Positions 55,599 through 64,000 of a stretch of 64,000 nucleotides of DNA are shown one piece after another. The stretch is taken from assembly GCA_963752345.1 (NCBI GenBank), contig CAVVYA010000002.1, positions 310,001-374,000 of the forward strand. Direction: 5' to 3'. Below the pieces are notes generated by a model that worked only from the letters and a program-made list of their open reading frames with translations, was not told the DNA's origin and searched no databases. Positions within the stretch are counted from its first letter, which is position 1. Every line of letters starts with the position of its first letter. Origin of the DNA: CAVVYA01 sp963752345 (GTDB taxonomy: Bacteria; Pseudomonadota; Alphaproteobacteria; SMXQ01). The position numbers and the translations under genes are program-made.

Positions 55599-55696
55599 TG
55601 ACTTGCAAGAATTGAAACACCAGCCTAGCATTCCCACGACATCGACCGGCGAGCAAAAAGCGACTCGATCGCAGCCGGCGAAGACAGGAGAGGCCT

Positions 55697-56530
55697 ATGA
55701 GTGATGGGAGCGCCCTTGCCGGCGCGCCGATTTCAGGCGCACCCGGTCAGTTTTCCAAGGCATGGTATCGCGCCAACGAGCGGCTGCTGCTCGGTACCCT
55801 CGGCATTGTGGTCTGCCTCACCCTGTGGGAAGGATTGGTGCGCGCCGGCCTGCTCGATCCGCTGTTCTCGAGCTCGCCCTCCCGCGTGCTGACCGCCGGG
55901 ATCGCCTATTTCAGCACCGGCTCCGGGTGGAGCGACCTCAAGGTGACCGGCGGCGAATTCGCCTGGGGCTTCTCCACGGCCGCCATCATCGGCATCATTC
56001 TCGGCCTGTTGATGGGCTGGTTCCGGCGCTTCGAAGCCTTCATCGATCCGATCTTCAACTTCGCCTATACCTCGCCGCGTCCCGCGCTGTTTCCGCTGTT
56101 CGTCATCTGGTTCGGCATCGGCGTCGAATCGAAGATCGCCCTGGTGTTCGTCAGCACGATCTTTCCGGTGGTCATCGCCACGGCAGTGGGCGTCAAGACG
56201 GTGGATCGCGCACTACTCAATGTCGCCTGGTCGTTCAGCGGGACGACCGGCCAGGTGTTCCGCTCGATCATCCTGCCGAGCTCGGTGCCCCACATCATCT
56301 CGGGCATCCGCGTCGGGCTCGGCCACGCGCTCACCGCCGTGATCTTCGGCGAGATGGTCGTGGCCAACAAAGGCATCGGCCATACCATGACCATCGCGGC
56401 CAACACCTTCAACACCGACCTGGTGTTCTGCGGTTTCATCCTGGTCGGCACCATCGGCCTGATGGTCACGGAGGGCTTGCGCCGCGTCGAACGCCGGCTC
56501 GAAACCTGGCGTCCGGATATACACAAATAG
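55697..56530 (+). CDS. ABC transporter permease (SsuC/TauC type)
   Basis: 277 aa from an ATG with AGGAGAGG upstream. About six transmembrane helices; the first follows a 35-residue polar N terminus. The binding-protein-dependent permease loop is present (SFSGTTGQVFRSIILPSSVPHIISGIRVGLGHALTAVIFGEM, the EAA-type motif contacting the ATPase). It is of the nitrate/sulfonate/taurine importer class. It forms a complete importer with the binding protein (56577) and ATPase (57621), all in one operon. Confidence 0.9.
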   Translation: MSDGSALAGAPISGAPGQFSKAWYRANERLLLGTLGIVVCLTLWEGLVRAGLLDPLFSSSPSRVLTAGIAYFSTGSGWSDLKVTGGEFAWGFSTAAIIGIILGLLMGWFRRFEAFIDPIFNFAYTSPRPALFPLFVIWFGIGVESKIALVFVSTIFPVVIATAVGVKTVDRALLNVAWSFSGTTGQVFRSIILPSSVPHIISGIRVGLGHALTAVIFGEMVVANKGIGHTMTIAANTFNTDLVFCGFILVGTIGLMVTEGLRRVERRLETWRPDIHK

Positions 56531-56576
56531 CATCGGCATAGAACCGCATGAGAACTCACCCGCCTGGGAGGCAAGC

Positions 56577-57606
56577 ATGACAGCTTCAGCACTGGTCTTT
56601 CGCAGCATCCTGTTGGTATTCGCAATTTTGTATGGCGCCGCGGCCGGCGGATCGGCCGCGATGGCGCAGGTCGAGAAATCGAAGGTGGTGCTCGGCTACG
56701 GCTCGATGTCCGGCGCCTTCGCCAGCTTCTGGATTGCCGAGGACAAGGGCTACTTCAAGGAGCAGGGGCTCACTGCCGAGGTGACCTACACCAGCACCAC
56801 CACCGGCCTGCAGGCAATGATCGCCGGCCAGATCGACGCGCTCGGCACCGGCTGCTCGGAATTCTTCGAGGCGACCGCGCGCGGGTTCGAGAACAAGGTC
56901 ATCGCCAACCTGTTCGAATTCAATCTCTACCTGATCGCCAGCCGCAAGGAGATCACCGACGCCAAGATGCTGGTCGGCAAGTCGGTCGCCGTGAACCGCA
57001 TCGGCGACACCAGCCATCTTGTCGGTGCGGTTCGCGCTGCGCCAGTTGGGGATCAACCCCGACGACGTGTCCTACGTCCAGGTCGGCAGCACGCCGGAAC
57101 GCTTCTCGGCGCTGTCGGGCGGTTCGGTCGCCGCCGTGGTGCAGGCGGGCTCGCTCAAGCCGCTGGTGCTCAAGAACGGCTTCAACGTGCTGATCGACCT
57201 GCAGCGGCCGGATATTCCGAGCTGCCTCGGCGGCATCGGCGTTTCGGCGAGGACCGCGAAGGAGCAGCCCAAGACGGTCGAGGCGATCCTGAAAGGCATT
57301 CTCAAAGGCAACGCCTATCTGTCGGACGGCCCGGAGGCGGATACCCAGCGCATCTTCGGCAAATACATGAAGCTGCCGGCGGACGACGCGCGCGTGCTGG
57401 AAGCCTGGCAGTATTTCAAGGGCGAGGCTCACTACCGCAAGCCGATGATCACCGACGGGGCGGTCAAGAACGTGCTCGCCATGATGGCCGAGGCCGACGC
57501 CAAGTGGGCCAAGGAAGACCCCAAGCGCTTCGTCGACCAGAGCTTCATGCAGAAGCTCGACAAGGACGGCTATCTCGACGCGGTCTATAGCCAGATCAAG
57601 AAATAA
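56577..57606 (+). CDS. ABC transporter substrate-binding protein (NMT1/THI5, SsuA type), one-base frameshift
   Basis: About 342 aa if one T near 57018-57020 is dropped. A signal peptide ends near GGSAAMAQ. The NMT1-like fold shows VVLGYGSMSGAFASFWIAEDKGYFKEQGL, TGLQAMIAGQIDALGTGCSEFFEA, KMLVGKSVAVNRIGDTSH, continuing in the second frame with VRFALRQLGINPDDVSYVQVGSTPERFSALSGG. Periplasmic receptor of the importer. The ligand class of such proteins is sulfonates, aromatic acids or pyrimidines; which one is open. The break is internal to a conserved strand, so probably a sequencing artefact. Confidence 0.8.
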
Positions 57607-57620
57607 GCCTGGGATGAGAG

Positions 57621-58482
57621 ATGGAGACGCCAGCGATGCTGTCGCCGGTCAAGATGCCGATGCAGGATGAACGCGGCGGGGCCGAGGCGGGGCGCGACAC
57701 GCGCCCCGCCAGCCTCGAAGTGCGGGATCTGCGCATCGGCTATCAGATGCGCGAAACCCGTCGCTTCGAGATCGCCGTCGACGGCGTGGATTTCTCGGTC
57801 AAGACGCAGGAGTTCGTGTGCCTCGTCGGTCCCAGCGGCTGCGGCAAGTCGAGCATCCTGAACGCGGTCGCCGGCCTGCTCAGGCCGGTCGGCGGCGAGA
57901 TCATCGTCGAAGGTCAGCCGATCGCCGGGCCGGGCAAGAACCGCTCGGTGGTGTTCCAGTCGCCGGCGCTGCTGCCGTGGCGCACGGCGCTCGAAAACGT
58001 CCGCTACGGCCTCGACTTGTGGGGCACGTCGAAGAGCAGAGGGCAATGAGCGCGCCAAGGCCATGCTCGATCTGGTCGGGCTGACCAACCGCGAGGCCTG
58101 CTATCCGCACGAGCTGTCCGGCGGCATGCAGCAGCGCGTCAATCTGGCGCGCGCGCTCGTGGTCGATCCGGAAATCCTGCTGCTCGACGAGCCGTTCGCG
58201 GCACTCGACGCGCAGAATCGCGAGACCATGCAGCGCGAGCTGCTGCGCATCTGGGCCAAGACGCGCAAGACCTCGCTGTTCGTCACCCATCAGATCGACG
58301 AGGCTGTGCTGCTCGCCGACCGGGTGATCGTGCTGAGCAGGGGGCCGAGCCGGATCAAGGCCATCGTCGCCATCGACCTGCCGCGGCCGCGCGACGAGCG
58401 CTTGCGCCGCGATGCGGCCTTCATCGCCTACGAGGAACGAATTCGCGATCTCATCCGGGAGGAACAAGGCGAAGCCGGTTGA
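57621..58482 (+). CDS. ABC transporter ATP-binding protein (SsuB/TauB type), one-base frameshift
   Basis: About 286 aa if one G of the GGG at 58041-58043 is dropped. Walker A GPSGCGKSS, Q-loop VFQSPALLPWRTALENVRYGL, and in the second frame signature LSGGMQQRVNLARAL, Walker B ILLLDEPFAALDAQ and switch VTHQIDEAVLLADR. A 30-residue N-terminal extension precedes the usual start; ATG 57636 is possible. Without correction the frame would end right after the Q-loop, leaving no functional ATPase. Confidence 0.82.
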
Positions 58483-58529
58483 AAGCCGGATCGCCGGGAA
58501 CCACGACAGTGATCAGAGGAGAGCGAGCA

Positions 58530-59282
58530 ATGGCGTCAGCAAAGGCGTTTGAGAAGAAGCTGTTCGAGACCGCATCGGCGGTCTGGTGGAAGGACAAGGC
58601 GGCGATCGTCGACTACGTGCAGGGCAAGCCGACCAAAGCCGGCATGCTGGTGTTCGGCCTCGAGCATTGCTATTTCGCGGCCAACTTCCCGCGCTGGTTC
58701 GGCAATATCGTCGGCAATTGCCCGCTGCTCGACATTCGCGCCTATCTCATCGGCAACATGTTCGTCGAGGAGGTCGAGGACCCGACCATCAAGAACGGCC
58801 ATTACGAGAGCATGGTCGATTTCGCGGTGGGCTGCGGCGCCGACCGCAAGTCGGTCTACGCCTACCGGCCGAGCTACGAGATGCTCACGGCGGTGGCCTA
58901 CTGGGACAACATCAGCCGCACGCGGCCCTGGGTCGAGGCTTTCGCGGCGATCGGCGGGCTCGAATTCCTCAACAACGCCAAGCTTGCCAAGATGAACAAG
59001 CAGACGCCGTTCAACTCGAAATCGAACTTCGCGAAGGTGAAGGTCTCCGACAAATACATGTCGCATTGGGAGGCGGGGGAAGCTGCGGACCAGGACGAGG
59101 AAGGCCACGGCCAGAAGACCATCGACATCCTGGTCGAGCATTCCAAGACGCCGGAGCAGCAGGAGGCCGTGCTGCGCGCTTTCCGCGAAAGCCTCAGCGT
59201 CTTCCGCCATGTCTATCACGCCATCGGCAAGCGGGCCTTCGCGGCCGACCGCAAGACGCCACAAAAAAAGATCGCGGCTTAA
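58530..59282 (+). CDS. PqqC/TenA-like (heme-oxygenase-fold) redox protein
   Basis: 250 aa, all helical, from an ATG with AGAGGAGAG upstream. The fold matches the iron-containing redox/TenA-PqqC group: FETASAVWWKDKAAIVDYVQGKPTKAGML, then a GLEHCYFAANFPRWFGNI helix (Glu and His), GHYESMVDFAVGCG, a HWEAGEAADQDEEGHG segment and FRHVYHAIGKRAF. Several Glu, His and Asp lie at positions used as diiron ligands in heme-oxygenase-like oxygenases, though the exact set cannot be fixed by eye. It follows the importer genes in the same operon and may oxidise the imported compound. Confidence 0.72.
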   Translation: MASAKAFEKKLFETASAVWWKDKAAIVDYVQGKPTKAGMLVFGLEHCYFAANFPRWFGNIVGNCPLLDIRAYLIGNMFVEEVEDPTIKNGHYESMVDFAVGCGADRKSVYAYRPSYEMLTAVAYWDNISRTRPWVEAFAAIGGLEFLNNAKLAKMNKQTPFNSKSNFAKVKVSDKYMSHWEAGEAADQDEEGHGQKTIDILVEHSKTPEQQEAVLRAFRESLSVFRHVYHAIGKRAFAADRKTPQKKIAA

Positions 59283-59312
59283 CGAAGTCCGGTCCAAGTC
59301 AGGGAGGACAGC

Positions 59313-60398
59313 ATGACGGATCTTCTGGTCGGCACCGATCAAGGCCTGCTGGCGCTCAATGAGAACGGCGGTGCCTGGGACGTCGCCGCTAAACATCTCG
59401 ACGGGCTGGAGATCAACGGCGTCGCCCGGGAGAAGAGCGGCACCGTCCTGGTCGCCACCCGCAGCAAGGGGCTGCACCGGCTCGACCTGAAGAGCGGCAA
59501 GACGGAGCGGCTGGGGGCCGACGTGCTGCCCGACAAGACGCGCTGCGTCACGGTTTCGCCGCACGATCCACAAAAAATTTTCGTCGGCACCGAGCCGGCG
59601 GGGATCTTCATCAGCCGCGATGGCGGGAACAGCTGGCGCGAGAACAAGCAAGTCGCGAAAATGAATATCGACCGCGGCTGGAAATTCCCCATCCCGGTGA
59701 TCGGCTCGCATATCCGCCATATCCTGGCCGACGCCAAGGACCCCAACTACGTCTATGCCGCCGTGCAGGTCGGCGGCCTGCTGCGCAGCGAGGACGGCGG
59801 CGAGACCTGGCAGGACGTCGACCAGGGGCTCGATCCCGACGTCCATCAGCTCGTGCAGCATCCGGGCGATCCCAAGGTGATCTATGCGGTGTGCGGCAGC
59901 GGCGGCTATCCCGGCGTGCCCGGCGATTTCTCGACCTATCCGCCGCCGTTTCCGCAGGGCCGCCCGCTCTATCGCAGCAAGGACTGCGGCAGGACCTGGG
60001 ACTGCATCAGCAAGGATTTCAAGCGCGCCTACGGCGTGCCCATGACGGCGATTCCCGGCCGGAGGCCGACGCTGTTCGCGGCAGTGGCGCGCGACATTCC
60101 GCCGTTCTGGGGCAAGCGGCCGGAGAAGGCCGACGCCGTGCTGATCCGCAGCGAGGACGATGGCGACAGCTGGAAGGAAGTCGGCGACGGGTTGCCGGCG
60201 CCGTTCGGCGCCATGATCGAAGTGATCGAGGCCGACGAGAAGCGCGGCAACCGGGTGTTCATCGCCACCGGCGGCGAAGGCATGAAGATGCTGCCGGAGA
60301 ACGAGCGCAAGGGGCAGGTGTTCTACTCCGGCGACAACGGCGTCTGGAAGAAGGTGCCGAAGGATTTCCCCTCGGTCTTCACCGTCACGCCGGTGTGA
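59313..60398 (+). CDS. Cytoplasmic Asp-box (BNR) beta-propeller protein
   Basis: 361 aa without a signal peptide. Four Asp boxes (S-x-D-x-G-x-x-W) are clear: SRDGGNSW, SEDGGETW, SKDCGRTW and SEDDGDSW, and a degenerate YSGDNGVW near the end. The repeats (LLVGTDQGLLAL, IFVGTEPAGIFIS, VYAAVQVGGLLRSE, VFIATGGEGMKML) build a six- or seven-bladed propeller like sialidase-fold or WD40-like proteins. No sialidase Arg triad or other catalytic set is visible. A propeller in the cytoplasm within a catabolic operon is unusual; it could be a substrate-binding or lactonase-like enzyme. Confidence 0.72.
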   Translation: MTDLLVGTDQGLLALNENGGAWDVAAKHLDGLEINGVAREKSGTVLVATRSKGLHRLDLKSGKTERLGADVLPDKTRCVTVSPHDPQKIFVGTEPAGIFISRDGGNSWRENKQVAKMNIDRGWKFPIPVIGSHIRHILADAKDPNYVYAAVQVGGLLRSEDGGETWQDVDQGLDPDVHQLVQHPGDPKVIYAVCGSGGYPGVPGDFSTYPPPFPQGRPLYRSKDCGRTWDCISKDFKRAYGVPMTAIPGRRPTLFAAVARDIPPFWGKRPEKADAVLIRSEDDGDSWKEVGDGLPAPFGAMIEVIEADEKRGNRVFIATGGEGMKMLPENERKGQVFYSGDNGVWKKVPKDFPSVFTVTPV

Positions 60399-60421
60399 CG
60401 CGTCCCTGAAGGAGTGAAGCG

Positions 60422-61246
60422 GTGAGCAAGAGCTACAATACGATCAAGGTCGACAAGGAAGACGGCATCACCTGGGTGATCTTCAACCGGCCCGACAAGC
60501 GCAACGCCATGAGTCCCGAGCTGCATTTCGAGATGGAGGATGCGCTCGAGGAACTCGCGCTCGATGCCGAAACAAAGGTGCTGATCATCACCGGGGCGGG
60601 CGTGGCCTTTTCGGCCGGACAGGACCTCAAGACCTATTTCCGCGAAACGGCCAACGACCCGAAGCTCAAGGCGAAAGCCCAGAAGGCTTCGAACCAGTGG
60701 CGCTGGCACAAGCTGTCGACGTTTCCGAAACCGACCATCGCCATGGTCAACGGCTTCTGCTTCGGCGGTGCCTTCACCCAGCTTTGCGCCTGCGATATCG
60801 CGATCGCGGCGGACGATGCCACCTTCGGCCTCTCGGAAGTGAACTGGGGCATCATCCCGGGCGGCGTGGTGAGCTGGAACGTGGCCGAGATCCTGAGCTA
60901 TCGCGACGCGCTGTTCTACGCCATGACCGGCCTGCCGTTCGACGGCAAGAAGGCGGCGGAAATCCGCCTGGTGAATTATTCCGTGCCCGGCGACAGGCTG
61001 CGCGAAGAGACCGTCAAGCTCGCCCGGTTGCTGATGGACAAGAATCCCATCGCGCTGCGCTTCACCAAGGAGGCGATCCGCAGCGTCAAATCCATGACCC
61101 ACGATCAGGCGCAGGATTACCTGACCGCCAAGCTCCAGGCCCTGCAGCACATGGACAAGGAGAAGGGCACCGAGAAGGGCATGAGCCAGTTCCTCGACGA
61201 GAAATCCTATCGTCCGGGGCTCGGCGCCTATCGCCGCGAGGCCTGA
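60422..61246 (+). CDS. Hydroxycinnamoyl-CoA hydratase-lyase-like crotonase
   Basis: 274 aa starting at a GTG after AAGGAG. Crotonase fold: ILTGAG-like IITGAGVAFSAGQDLKTYFRE, CFGGAFTQLCACDIAIA (oxyanion hole), and FGLSEVNWGIIPGG with Glu and Trp at the places used by p-hydroxycinnamoyl-CoA hydratase/lyase. The Tyr of DLKTYF, the Tyr of DYLTAKL and the closing QFLDEKSYRPGLGAYRR also match that enzyme. One active-site Ser (GFSPL) is Thr here (AFTQL). It probably hydrates, and perhaps cleaves, an arylpropenoyl-CoA, but no CoA ligase is nearby in the window. Confidence 0.83.
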   Translation: MSKSYNTIKVDKEDGITWVIFNRPDKRNAMSPELHFEMEDALEELALDAETKVLIITGAGVAFSAGQDLKTYFRETANDPKLKAKAQKASNQWRWHKLSTFPKPTIAMVNGFCFGGAFTQLCACDIAIAADDATFGLSEVNWGIIPGGVVSWNVAEILSYRDALFYAMTGLPFDGKKAAEIRLVNYSVPGDRLREETVKLARLLMDKNPIALRFTKEAIRSVKSMTHDQAQDYLTAKLQALQHMDKEKGTEKGMSQFLDEKSYRPGLGAYRREA

Positions 61247-61301
61247 CGCCGGCAAGCGCCCGACAGGAAACGCGTGACTTCCGGCGGCCGGTCTTCCTAG
61301 A

Positions 61302-62204
61302 ATGGCGCAAAACAAGCCGTTCCCCGGGAGACCGCGTGTGCAGGATGTGTTGGATATCCAAGTGACGCCGTTGTCGCCCGCATGCGGCGCGGAAATCAGC
61401 GGCATCGACCTGACCAAGGATCTGACCGAGGCGCAGGTCACCGCCATCCGCAAGGCGTGGGACCAGCATATCGTGCTCGTATTCCGCGGCCAGACTCTCA
61501 GCCAGGAGCAGCAGCTCCGCTTCGGCGCCCATTTCGGCGAGCTCGGCAACCGCAAGCAGGCGCCCGCGCCGCTGCGCGGCCGCACCGAGGGGCTCTACCA
61601 GACCGACCCCAAGGTGCTGCTCGTCACCAACATCAAGGTGGACGGCCAGCCGATCGGCGCGTTCGGCGACGGCGACATGTGGTTCCACATCGATTCCGGC
61701 TATGCCGAGCGGCCGTACCGCTACACCTTCCTCTATGCGCTGGAGCTGCCGTCGAGCGGCGGCAATACGCTGTTCTCCAATATGTACAAGGCCTATGACG
61801 CGGTCCCGCCGGCGCTCAAGCAAAAGCTCGCCGGCAAGAAGGCGTTGCATATCCACGAATACAAGCGCACCGAGAAGCCGGACCTCAGCGACATCAGCAA
61901 GACGCCGCACTATTTCCATCCGGTGTTCGTCACCCATCCGAACACCAAGCGCAAGTCGCTGTTCGTCGACCGGCTGATGACCCAGCGCATCGAGGGCGTC
62001 AGCCCCGAGGAAAGCGCCGACATCCTCGAGCAGCTCTACGAAATCGGCGAGCGGCCGGAATTCATCTACGAACATGTCTGGCAGCTCGGCGATTTCCTGA
62101 TGTGGGACAACCGCTGCTCGATCCATGCGCGGACCTGGTTCCCGAAGGAAGAAAAGCGTCTGCTGCGCCGCTGCACGGTCGAAGGCGATCCGCTGGTCGA
62201 ATAG
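61302..62204 (+). CDS. TauD/TfdA family Fe(II)/2-oxoglutarate dioxygenase
   Basis: 300 aa. Facial triad: H129 and D131 in WFHIDSGY and H275 in CSIHARTWF, with the 2-oxoglutarate-binding Arg shortly after in LLRRCTV. The N terminus carries CGAEISGIDLTKDLTEAQV and IVLVFRGQTLS, standard for the family. TauD and TfdA release sulfite or a phenol by hydroxylating next to the heteroatom of sulfonates or aryloxyacetates. With a Ssu/Tau-type importer upstream in the operon, a sulfonate or aryl-ether substrate is plausible. Confidence 0.88.
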   Translation: MAQNKPFPGRPRVQDVLDIQVTPLSPACGAEISGIDLTKDLTEAQVTAIRKAWDQHIVLVFRGQTLSQEQQLRFGAHFGELGNRKQAPAPLRGRTEGLYQTDPKVLLVTNIKVDGQPIGAFGDGDMWFHIDSGYAERPYRYTFLYALELPSSGGNTLFSNMYKAYDAVPPALKQKLAGKKALHIHEYKRTEKPDLSDISKTPHYFHPVFVTHPNTKRKSLFVDRLMTQRIEGVSPEESADILEQLYEIGERPEFIYEHVWQLGDFLMWDNRCSIHARTWFPKEEKRLLRRCTVEGDPLVE

Positions 62205-62235
62205 CCGCGACGTCCGACAGCGCGAGGGGGAAGCC

Positions 62236-62823
62236 ATGAGTGGCCAGAGACTGCCGGTCTTCGAGACCTTCATCGCCGATCTGCGCGCGGTCTGGGCGAG
62301 CGAGCCCGACACCCAGCGCCGCATGGAAAAGGCCAAGCCGCTGCTCGAACGCCTGGTGCGCGACGAGGGGCTGCGCGCCCATTCGGCGAACTGGCCCTCG
62401 ACCGAGGGCTACAAGAACTTGCTGCTCTACGAAGACCCGGAGCACGATTTTGTCGTCAACGCCGTGGTGCGCCATCCCGGCCGCACCGGCAGCGTGCATG
62501 ACCACGCCCATGCCTGGGTGCTCTACGGCGTGCTCGACGGCGAGGAAATCCTCGAACGCTACGAGCGCGTCGACGACGGCAGCCGGCCCGACTACGCGGA
62601 CGTGCGGATCGCCTCGGCGACCAGGGGCACGCCGGGCAAGGTCGACCTTGTGGCGCCCTTCGCCATCCATGCCGAGCAGGGCGGCGCGGCGCGCTCGGTC
62701 GCGGTCATCGTGCGCAGCGAGCGGCTGGTCGGCCGCGTGCTGCAGCGCGGCTACGATCCGGCGAAAAACACCGTCGTCGAACGCGCCGGCCCGACGCAGG
62801 TGCCGTTCGAGCTGGTGCCATAG
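62236..62823 (+). CDS. Cupin-fold protein (COG5553-like)
   Basis: 195 aa from an ATG preceded by AGGGGGAAG. The centre is a cupin barrel: VVRHPGRTGSVHDHAHAWVLYGVLDGEEILERYER, which has the H-x-H...E pattern of a metal site, and FAIHAEQGGAARSVAVIVRSE with a late His. It resembles small predicted metal enzymes of the double-stranded beta-helix group near cysteine dioxygenase. No signal peptide. It lies 31 bases after the dioxygenase gene and 112 before the Bug protein gene. Role unknown; a second oxygenase of the pathway is possible. Confidence 0.75.
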   Translation: MSGQRLPVFETFIADLRAVWASEPDTQRRMEKAKPLLERLVRDEGLRAHSANWPSTEGYKNLLLYEDPEHDFVVNAVVRHPGRTGSVHDHAHAWVLYGVLDGEEILERYERVDDGSRPDYADVRIASATRGTPGKVDLVAPFAIHAEQGGAARSVAVIVRSERLVGRVLQRGYDPAKNTVVERAGPTQVPFELVP

Positions 62824-62935
62824 AACCGAGCGTAACGAGAGAACGGTTCGCTCGCACGATGAAGACATCGGCCGCGCACCGGTGCATACGTCTGGGAAAC
62901 GCCGCGCACCCGCGCGGCAAAGGGGAGGTCACAAG

Positions 62936-63967
62936 ATGAAGACACGCGTAACAGGCGTCGCGGGCGCGGCATTTGTGCTCGCGGCCGTGGCCGCACCGGC
63001 GGCCGCGCAATCCGTCGGCCCGCAGGGGGCGCAAGCCGGCAGCGAATTCAAGACCGTCAATATCGTCGTCGGCTTCTCGCCGGGCGGCGGCTATGACGCC
63101 TACGCCCGGGTGCTGGCGCGCCATTACGGCCGCAACCTGCCGGGCAATCCCAATTTCGTGGTGCAGAACATGCCCGGCGCCTCGAGCCTCAAGGCGGTGC
63201 AGTATCTCGACGCCAACGCGCCAGCCGATGGCAGCGTGATGACCGCGTTCAATCCCGGGCTGATCACCGAATCCCTGGTCGACCCGGACAAGATCAAGAT
63301 GAAGTTCTCCGACGTCGCCTGGCTCGGCAGCGTCACGCGCGATTACCGCGTCTGCTACTCGTGGCACGCCACCGGCATCAAGAACTGGGACGATCTGATG
63401 AAGCATGCGCGCTTCAATATCGGCGCGCCGGCGGCGGGTACCTCGACCTATATCAACGCGGCCATCCTCAAGAACATGTTCGGCGTCAAGGTGCACCATG
63501 TCACCGGTTATCCGGGCAGCGCCGAGGAGCGGCTGGCGATCGAGCGCGGCGAGCTCGACGGCGGCTGCGGCGCCTGGAGCAGCAATCCGCCGGACTGGAT
63601 CGCCAACAAGCGGATCAATCCGCTGGTCACCTTCTCGCCGGTGCCGACGCCCAATCTGACCGAGGGCGTGCCGTTCGCCGGCGACCTGGTCAAGACGGCG
63701 GAGGACAAGACGCTGCTCAACGTGATGATCGCGGCCGACGCGGTGGGCCGGCCGTTCATCGTTTCGAGGAAGGTGCCGTCGGATCGGCTCGCCGCTTTGC
63801 GCAAGGGCTTCGACGCGACCATGAAGGACGCGCAGTTCCTCGCCGAGATGCGGAAGCTCGACCTCACCGTGAGTCCGATCGACGGCGCGGGCTCGGAGAA
63901 GATCATCGCCACGATCTACGCCGCCCCACCCGCGCTCGTCGCCCGCGCCAAGGAAATGGTGAAGTGA
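62936..63967 (+). CDS. Bug/TctC-type periplasmic solute-binding protein 4
   Basis: 343 aa, ATG with GGGGAGGTC upstream. A signal peptide ends near APAAAQS. Family opening TVNIVVGFSPGGGYDAYARVLARHY, then NMPGASSLKAVQYLD, FNPGLITESL, VRVCY-like YRVCYSWHATG and GELDGGCGAWSSNPPDW. It is a close paralogue of the protein at 4831, 58 kb away, sharing the Cys positions. It closes the second catabolic operon, giving that locus two uptake systems (ABC importer plus Bug receptor). tctA/tctB are not seen up to the window's end. Confidence 0.88.
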   Translation: MKTRVTGVAGAAFVLAAVAAPAAAQSVGPQGAQAGSEFKTVNIVVGFSPGGGYDAYARVLARHYGRNLPGNPNFVVQNMPGASSLKAVQYLDANAPADGSVMTAFNPGLITESLVDPDKIKMKFSDVAWLGSVTRDYRVCYSWHATGIKNWDDLMKHARFNIGAPAAGTSTYINAAILKNMFGVKVHHVTGYPGSAEERLAIERGELDGGCGAWSSNPPDWIANKRINPLVTFSPVPTPNLTEGVPFAGDLVKTAEDKTLLNVMIAADAVGRPFIVSRKVPSDRLAALRKGFDATMKDAQFLAEMRKLDLTVSPIDGAGSEKIIATIYAAPPALVARAKEMVK

Positions 63968-64000
63968 CCCGCGCGCGGTGCGCGTCAATAATTCGTCATG

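Overview
The window is GC-rich (mostly well above 60% by eye), gene-dense bacterial chromosomal DNA. Gene content points to a free-living soil or water alphaproteobacterium, probably near the Hyphomicrobiales (Rhizobiales) or Rhodospirillales: several Bug/TctC solute-binding proteins, FixK/FNR-type control, tandem Hsp20 genes, a type I secretion system next to an RTX protein, and many ATGA start/stop overlaps. No rRNA, tRNA, CRISPR array, transposase, phage gene or replication origin was seen, so the lineage is an inference.

Layout. (1) 0.3-1.2 kb: a DUF938 methyltransferase and a tiny Lys-rich protein. (2) 1.3-8.9 kb: a catabolic locus with a MarR regulator, three paralogous two-domain VOC (extradiol-dioxygenase-like) proteins, three Bug/TctC binding proteins and an alpha/beta hydrolase. 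A palindrome lies in the divergent promoter. (3) 9.0-18.9 kb: a hybrid histidine kinase with a MEDS sensor, an ABC-F ATPase, a secreted trypsin-like protease, a yjfL-yjfM-yjfC-like trio, a methyltransferase and an aldo/keto reductase. (4) 19-32.3 kb: a stress and redox island (DUF5335, sugar dehydrogenase, aldehyde and alcohol dehydrogenases, BON protein, redoxin, DsbA-like protein, PRC-barrel protein, DnaK, GrpE, three Hsp20s). Its promoters carry TTGA-N6-TCAA boxes, and it encodes a Crp/FNR regulator whose recognition helix fits those boxes. (5) 32.6-34.5 kb: a PmtA-like methyltransferase and a Rieske oxygenase, then a hairpin-rich repeat. (6) 34.8-53.8 kb: a secretion and surface-glycan locus with HlyD, two tandem type I secretion ABC subunits, five glycosyltransferase-like proteins, a secreted beta-propeller protein, a small RTX protein, a methyltransferase, and RfbD and RfbC for dTDP-L-rhamnose. 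(7) 54.0-64.0 kb: a second catabolic locus under an IclR regulator. It holds a cysteine hydrolase, a Ssu/Tau-type ABC importer, a PqqC/TenA-like protein, an Asp-box propeller, a hydroxycinnamoyl-CoA hydratase-lyase homologue, a TauD-like dioxygenase, a cupin and a fourth Bug protein.

Two observations stand out. The boxes in 19-31 kb describe a compact, apparently self-contained oxygen- or redox-responsive protein-quality-control regulon. Separately, twelve conserved genes between 15.7 and 58.0 kb each become full length only if one base (in one gene, two) is dropped. All 13 events are net +1, mostly in short homopolymers. That pattern looks like sequencing or assembly insertions rather than true pseudogenes, so these genes are given as single CDS spans with the break noted.
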